Part shown: one piece after another, positions 58,262 to 64,000 of the stretch
How positions within the stretch are numbered: the first letter of the stretch is position 1
Layout of the letters: every line of letters begins with the position of its first letter
Assembly: GCA_024180945.1 (NCBI GenBank)
Contig: JAKSGN010000002.1
Span: 186,001 to 250,000, forward strand
Direction: 5' to 3'
Length of the DNA: 64,000 nt
Origin: Macrophomina tecta
Taxonomy: Eukaryota > Ascomycota > Dothideomycetes > Botryosphaeriales > Botryosphaeriaceae
The notes under the pieces: model-generated
Database searches by the model: none
What the model was told of the DNA's origin: nothing
What the model saw: the letters and a program-made list of their open reading frames with translations, nothing else
Program-made: the position numbers and the translations under genes

Positions 58262-60848
58262 CGCAAGGGCAGCGAAGTGGCGTCCATTGTTGTCCTGCGA
58301 GGCGGAGAATTCAAAGAAAAATTATTTTAATTTGGGGATAATGTGTTGGCGGGTGGAGTCTTTTTGGAGCATTGCGGTCGGGTATTCTTTTCGAAGTAAT
58401 ATGAGGTTTAGCGCGGATGGACCCCGTAGACGTGGCTATACGGATTGTGGGGAACCGGAGGAAGTAGAGCGGTCGAGATCTTTTGAATGTGCTCTGCGTT
58501 TTGAGCGATCCGGGCGGGAATAAGGAACTGGCGGTATTGAAGCGAGACGAATTGAACTTGTATTTCTTGGGCACATGTAAGAATTTATTGCGCCAGCTCA
58601 TGCATTCCTGTTTACCAGATGGTGCAGAAACATGAGTAGTGCGCATCTCCACCAAGCTAGTCATTGACACCCAAGAAGCTTGGTTGTCCCGCGGTGCAGA
58701 CGAGAAAAAAAAAAACCTGGTGAGGGGCAGTGGAGAAACTGCCAACTCTCCATTGCGGGGAAAACGACGGGGGAGAGCCGTCGATTGATTTGTCTCTGAG
58801 CAGAAGGCACCGAAATCCTCTCCATCACGCTCTCTCTCAGTTGCCTCACGAGACGTGGAGTGATAATTCCCTTTTCACAAGTCGCCTGCCCCGCCCCTCG
58901 CTCTGAAATGTTCGCTGCCCGTCAAAAGCTAGGCCACCATCTCCGCCTGGGTTTAGCTCCCCTCTCCGTCTCCCAACCCCCACTCCAGCACGAACGACCG
59001 GCCCGCGCGCAACCGGGCACTGATCCTGCCATTGCTCGCGCTCTCGGCGCCAACGCGCCGCCACACTCCCCATCCGTCTACCTACCTCAGCATGCACGAC
59101 AAAAAAACCCGCATCGCGACTCGCAAAAGTCGCAAGCAGTAGTCGGCACGTTCCCCTCTCCCATTCTTGTTCACTCGGTTGCGCGCATGGTGCGCCTCAG
59201 AATGCAACATAAACTTTCCCCATCCACACACCACGACAAACCCTTCCCAAAAGAGACACAAATCTTCCGCTTTTGAAAGAAGAAGGATCGCGGTGGCTGT
59301 CTTACTGGAGCGCGCGCGGCACGCACACACACACACAGCCACACATCAATCCCCAACCGCTCATCGGCGGTAGGTAGCGCAGCCAGCACGCCCCTTGAAC
59401 TCTCTCCAATGCTCGGCCACTCTGCCGCGCGCGTCACACGCACGCAACGGAATACACATTATCGCTGCTGTCGCGTGTTTGCTCGCTACATATCAGCCCT
59501 CCCGCCCATACTCACGAACCTAGTATGTTCGCGCCCGTCCCCGCATCCGCTCCAAGCTTTGCGGGAGGGGGGCCTGCTTTGAAAACTTGCCGGCAATGCC
59601 GCGTTGCGGCATGCGTGCAGGGGTGGATGCGAGCAAGCAAGTTACATACATGGGTATGTGTGTGGATGAGGCAAGCGGGCAAGCAAAAATAAACAAGTAA
59701 AGCGTCTGGCGCCCGCCGGAGTGCCGGAGAGCCGGATATGGCTAAGGATGAAAGAAAAAAATTAAAAAAAAAAAAAAAAAGGTAAGGCGGGTGACAGGCA
59801 TGGGAGTATGCGGGCGGATGAATCGCAAATGCAGAGGGTAGAGGGGGAAACCACACAGTGAAGTGGAAGGGAAGGGGCAAAATTAAGCTCGAGACAAAAT
59901 GCGCGGGCACGCGCGTGAATGCATGCGTGCTGTTGCCTTTTCTCTCCATTTCGCGTCGCGTGAGAGGCGCGTGAAGTGGCGAAGAGGGCGATTGGGGGAG
60001 ACGCGACACCCGCGGAGCCGGCTTGAGACAAAACGCGCTGAGATTTCAGGGATATGAAATTGGACGAATGGCTGCCCGAGGTGAGAAACAGAGGGAAGTT
60101 AATATGTCATCTTTTCGTGCAGTCTCCCGTCGCGGCATCGCACGGCCGTACTACCCGGCGGCCACAGTTTCCAAGCGGGTCTGACCGTCGGTCTGTCTCC
60201 GCCAACACCACTCGCGACTCACGGAATCCGGGGGAAGTGGGTAGCGAAAAGTCAAAACGGCTTCTTGCTCATCATGGCGAAAGGAATGCGAGCCATATTC
60301 CACACATCGAGATCTGTCGACCGATCTGATGCGAATCATGCCGGAAAGCTTACGCCCCCCTTCCACGCATTTCGTAGGACTGACATCATCCACCACCATC
60401 AGGGTTTCCGACGCAGGGGGGTTTGCCGAAAAGCCCGCCCATACTTTTGAGGACAGCGGAGAGGATACCAGGAGAGGTAAGCGGGAAGTGTTGATCAATT
60501 TAATACGATTTCACCAATAGACTTGTTGAATTGCGCAGTGAAGAGTATGGAGGATTCGTCGCTCGTTTCCTCGTATGTTGATGCGAACGCCTGATGCCCA
60601 ATACCGTCTGTACTCCTTAGGTGAACCGCGCCCAGGATGCAGGTTCCACCCGATAAAGAATGGGATATACTAGGAAAAGGAAACCGAGTGGGAAAACACC
60701 GCCGCCAAACCCCTGACAAAGTATTTTACAGTCTATCAAGTTGAAACACAGCCGTGCAGCAGTCCCAGCAATTACCACAAGTCCACTGGTTTATGCGGCG
60801 CTTCAGGATGTGTCACGACGGTTTATGAGCCTCGCTAGCTCCGTGAGC
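58262..60848. other. Long convergent intergenic region, no supported gene
   Basis: The 2.6 kb lie between the 3' ends of two convergent genes. It holds scattered short frames without domains, a CA repeat (59321-59336), an A tract (59757-59780) and a purine/pyrimidine-skewed middle part (59680-59900). I found no tRNA B-box. It could include long 3' UTRs or a non-coding transcript. Confidence 0.45.
59757..59780. repeat. Poly-A tract
   Basis: A run of A interrupted by tt, about 24 bp. It is a simple sequence; a processed retrocopy is possible, but no body of one is visible upstream. Confidence 0.8.
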
Positions 60849-63127
60849 TTACTCATCTGCGGCTGTAGGTGCTTCGATGTCGAGAAAAGTGGACTGGTAG
60901 GAATAGGCAACTACAGCAACTCCTACTGTGACCGCGAGGATCCTGCATGCAGACGTCAGCAATCTGTGCAACTGGATGGTATGGATGTGGCGGGCGAGCA
61001 AATTGGAGATCACTCCCAACAACCCCTTTCCGTCCGACCATCCAGTAAGACGAACAGAATGCTTACGTAGCACGTCCTTTTCCTCCACACGCCCGTGAAA
61101 ACCATCTGACAACAGGGCCAAGCCAGCCTCCGAACAGACTATTCCAGAAGTTTATCAGGAATGATGTATACTTTCTCTCTGGCGTAATTTTTGTCGAATG
61201 AGACGTTCCGGGGCGATCCACATCCGTGATAGATGCAGACGAAGGCTGCAGGGGGGCAGGGGTGTGGTCGAATTCCTCCGACTCTGTAGATCTTGGAATG
61301 TCCTTGGAGCCGTCCGTATCGTGTGGGGTCTTCTTATCGTCCTTTGTACGGTCTTGTGTAGTCACAGTGACAACAGAATCAGCACGGCCCAGTCGTGTAC
61401 CGTGGTGATCATCGTCCTTTGGCGTCAATGGAGGAGTCGGGACGGCACCAACAGCTGCAGCTTGGGCTGATTGATCGATGACGGGTTCTGGATGGCTCAA
61501 TGGCAACGGTTGCTCGTCCTCTTCCCCTTCTGCTTCCTCATCTTCCTGAATTGAATCAAGTGGCGAGGGAGGCTGTAGGTTTTCAGAAGAAGGTGACCGC
61601 GAATCGCCTCGAAGCGGCGAGGAAAGGCCGGAATCTTCTGGAACCGACGTATCTTCTTCCAAACGACTCGCCAATCCCTGGATATGCTCGATAATGGTAT
61701 CGCGCCGAGTTGGGAAAGGCTCAAGTGAAGGGTCGTTGACGTCGTCCTCGTCTACCATATCCTTGATGGATGTGTGGGACCTCGAATGCGACTGAGAAGG
61801 GCTTCTTGGCGGGCTGTCCGGGCTCGATAACGCAATGGATTCATGACGGAACAAGGGTATGTCACCGTCAAACTCCACGGGCGCAAATTCCGTAGTAACA
61901 GCATCATCGCCGTGCTCATTGCTCGAGACAGATGCAGAGCGCTCATGAGGCAGAAGTGGCGCTTCATCCAAGTCGGGTTCGGGTTCTGCTTTCTCATGCG
62001 GCAACAGAGGGCATTGGTCGTCCGCTCCTGCAGGGGCCGCAGGGGCATTTGATTCAGGGACCACATGCACAGTCGACAACTCCTTGGGCACGTCGACATC
62101 ACCGGAAAGAATGATTTCGTCGGGCTCCGCATCAGCAAGCCGCTTCTTATGGGCTTCCTGCTGGCCCACGGTCGCGTCCTCTCCGAGGTCATCACCGTGG
62201 ACGGGTTCGTCGTCGGTCTTCTCTACCACGACCGCAGGGATGGATGCTAGAGTCTGCGCGTCTGACTTGGGATGATCTGAAGCAGCTTCTACAGAATCAA
62301 ACTCAGCATCAGGCTCTGCATCCGCTCTCCGTTTTGCAGGGTCTTCGTGAAGACTGGCAGGTCTCTTGCCTTCATAGACAGGCTGTGCAGTATGGGGAAC
62401 TTTATCCACAACAGTGAAGGGCACGGGTTCTGGAACAGCGTCAGGAGATGGCCTACTGTCTTCGCCATCCTTCAGAGAATCCTTTGTGTCCAGGCCCTCA
62501 GCCACCACCTCAGGAGCGGAAGAGGTAGTGTGGATCGAGGAAGCTTCATTCCTCTCAGCTTTCGGCGACTGAGGTGGTTTGACGGTGAGAAGGTTGTTGC
62601 GGTTGCCAGCATCGTCGGACACTATATTGCAAGTCGAATCAGCGGTGGCCGCTGCAGGGGCCCGGGTAGGACATACCAATGGGCGCGCTCTCATCACAGA
62701 CCCACCAATCACCGGGACCAAGCCTAAACTTGTACTGGTATTCGCCCGACTCGATAGCGTCGAAGCTTTTCTCGAAGACCAAGTCGCCCGACGCGGTACG
62801 TTCTTCTTTCAGGTCCATCTCCAATGGCTCCCATGCGGGATTTGTGAGTGACGAGGCAACATAGACGGGCGGTCGAGTGCCGGGAACAGAGAAGGTGATG
62901 GTCACTGGGACCTTGGGCCTAGAGAGATCCATTTCTTCGGGGGCAGAGGATTGGCGAAGCAAATAATGGGAGGGACGATGAAGCCTGAAGGAGCTGGTGC
63001 TCTTCGAAGCCGAGGCGGCGAGCTTGATAGTTTGAGGAGGCCTGGAGTAGCCGTGAAGGTTAGCCTCAGACGCAGCGGGCTTTAGGTAGATGCCGCGGCG
63101 CTTTGCATCCAGCTTTCGGAGCGGCAT
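60849..63127 (-). CDS. AMPK-type carbohydrate-binding module (CBM48-like) protein with C-terminal membrane anchor
   Basis: Three exons, 63127-62677, 62621-61067 and 60942-60849, encode 699 residues. The CBM/AMPK-beta-like module spans about 72-162: VPVTITFSVPGTRPPVYVASSL, EYQYKFRLGPGDWWVCDESAP and, across the first intron (55 bp), VSDDAGNRNNLL. This resembles fungal Crp1/Mdg1-like proteins. A long acidic, S/P-rich linker (about 165-640) has short repeats around LLPHEK, LLPHER and LFRHES. The second intron (124 bp) has a perfect donor (gtaagc), a branch site (gctgac) and acceptor (tgcag). It replaces a stop one codon further on and adds ILAVTVGVAVVAYSYQSTFL (670-689), a transmembrane segment, then DIEAPTAADE. 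Start alternatives: ATG at 62932 (residue 66), right before the module, is equally plausible. Confidence 0.82.
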
Positions 63128-64000
63128 AGCAATAGGAAGAAATATGCGGTGTATATAGCGTGACGCGGCAGATCACTGAAAATAGGCGAGGGCAGGAGGG
63201 GAGCGTGCACGGGAATTGGGCGCGTAGAGGGCTGGCGACTTACCAGCGGTGAGAGAGCGGATGGTGCTGGTGTGCAGTCGGGTGAGCAGCGCTTGCTGTG
63301 CGTAGGCAGAGCTGAGTCCTGGGGGAAGGATCGAGGGTGAGTGAGGCGTTCGGGAGGGTGGCTCTGGAGGGAAAGCAGAGGTATGGGCAGTCGACTTGGC
63401 AGGCGCGGAGGGCGGCTAGCCATGGTTCTTGTTATCCTCAGGTCAGCGCAGCGGAGGCAGGCAGGGTTGGTGCAGCGTTGCGGTTCTGGGTAGCTTGCTT
63501 GTTGGGCTGCGTGCAGGGATGTGGGCGACCCCGGTCGCCGGCGGTGCTCCAAGCCCTTCGACTCGCTGGGGGCGCGACGCGAATTGCTCTGGATGCCCCG
63601 GATGGCGCCGCCGAGCGATCGCCCATCGCCAGAACCGCAGAAGGCCTTGGAACCCGCGCCGCCCGGACTTGCACCACCGTGACGTGCGCCCGCCGGACTC
63701 ACCACCAGCTGCAGCCGCATTCCGTCCCTCGAGCAGCAGCCCCTGCGCAGGCGCCCGTCGTGAGGCGGGCGCACGCCCTCGAGTCGACTGACTGGCGGCA
63801 TGCGTCGCCGGGCCGCCGCTTCGGGCCCGAGCCACAATGCTCCTCTCGCCCGCTCTCGTCTTCTGCCCACTCGCCACGCCCATCCGTCACCATTTCTTCA
63901 TCTCGCGCCTCATTTCTCGGCCCGCCCTCAGCCTCGGGCACGCCGGTCGCGTCAGCCTGCCCGTTCGCACCGTGCCGAGCGCGGCATGAGGGCCCGTGTC
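63128..64000. other. Upstream region of the CBM gene, GC-rich, no supported gene
   Basis: The sequence tatata (about 63154-63159) sits about 30 bp before the ATG at 63127, possibly a TATA box if the start at 62932 is used. A consensus donor gtaagt with ttttcag downstream on the - strand (about 63241 to 63180) suggests a 5' UTR intron. Frames on both strands to the window end are GC-driven and shadow one another. Confidence 0.45.

Noticed and set aside
58262..60848. tRNA gene in the convergent gap
   Set aside because: No B-box (GTTCGANTC) with a matching A-box was found on inspection.
63082..63870. 262-codon - strand frame as a gene or as an extra first exon of the CBM gene
   Set aside because: A gtaagt donor near 63241 could join MASRPP...LSPL to the CBM frame through the acceptor before LDAKRRG, but that acceptor is poor and a 5' UTR intron explains the donor as well; left as an alternative only.

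Overview
The window comes from a filamentous ascomycete (Pezizomycotina). Evidence: introns of about 50-60 bp, ascomycete-type orthologues (VPS34, NSE4, an Mte1/Dbl2-type protein, a BAR-SH3 protein), and an AT-rich repeat block with the signature of repeat-induced point mutation (RIP). A class such as Dothideomycetes is plausible but not provable from this sequence.

Region 1 (1 to about 36,780) is AT-rich, has no open frame longer than 75 codons, and consists of RIP-damaged Ty3/Gypsy chromovirus retrotransposons. The nesting can be read directly. Element A (6490-14748, + strand, 744-bp LTRs) sits inside the integrase of element B (3808-20461, - strand, 788-bp LTRs). Element B sits inside one LTR of element C (3503-26727, - strand, LTRs of about 792-796 bp). 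Element D (27858-35678, + strand, 446-bp LTRs) lies beside them. All four have 5-bp target duplications: ccgta/ccata, attat/attat, ctaag/ctaag, agtct/agtct. The intact LTR of C preserves the empty site of B. The 3' end and LTR of an older A-type element open the window (1-871). A heavily mutated C-type LTR (35684-36268) and unclassified AT-rich remnants fill the rest. Elements A, B and D carry an extra reading frame on the opposite strand between the integrase/chromodomain and the 3' LTR, with a shared short motif.

Region 2 (36,781-38,306) is the border. It holds an LTR fragment that escaped RIP and still ends in CA, then about 1.2 kb of normal-composition DNA without a convincing gene.

Region 3 (38,307-64,000) is normal gene space. 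It holds an atypical Ras-like GTPase, a membrane-anchored PPN2-like metallophosphatase, the class III PI 3-kinase VPS34, the SMC5/6 kleisin NSE4, a HAD-family hydrolase, a decayed BTB/POZ gene followed by an unrecognised relic, an Mte1/Dbl2/ZGRF1-N protein, a BAR-SH3 protein, and an AMPK-type CBM protein with a C-terminal membrane anchor. Three divergent pairs share short intergenic promoters: Ras-like/PPN2, VPS34/NSE4 and MTE1/BAR-SH3. The genes do not form one pathway: two concern genome maintenance (NSE4, MTE1) and two concern membranes (VPS34, BAR-SH3). I assembled exon structures by hand from splice signals and reading frame; each joined CDS closes to a whole number of codons.
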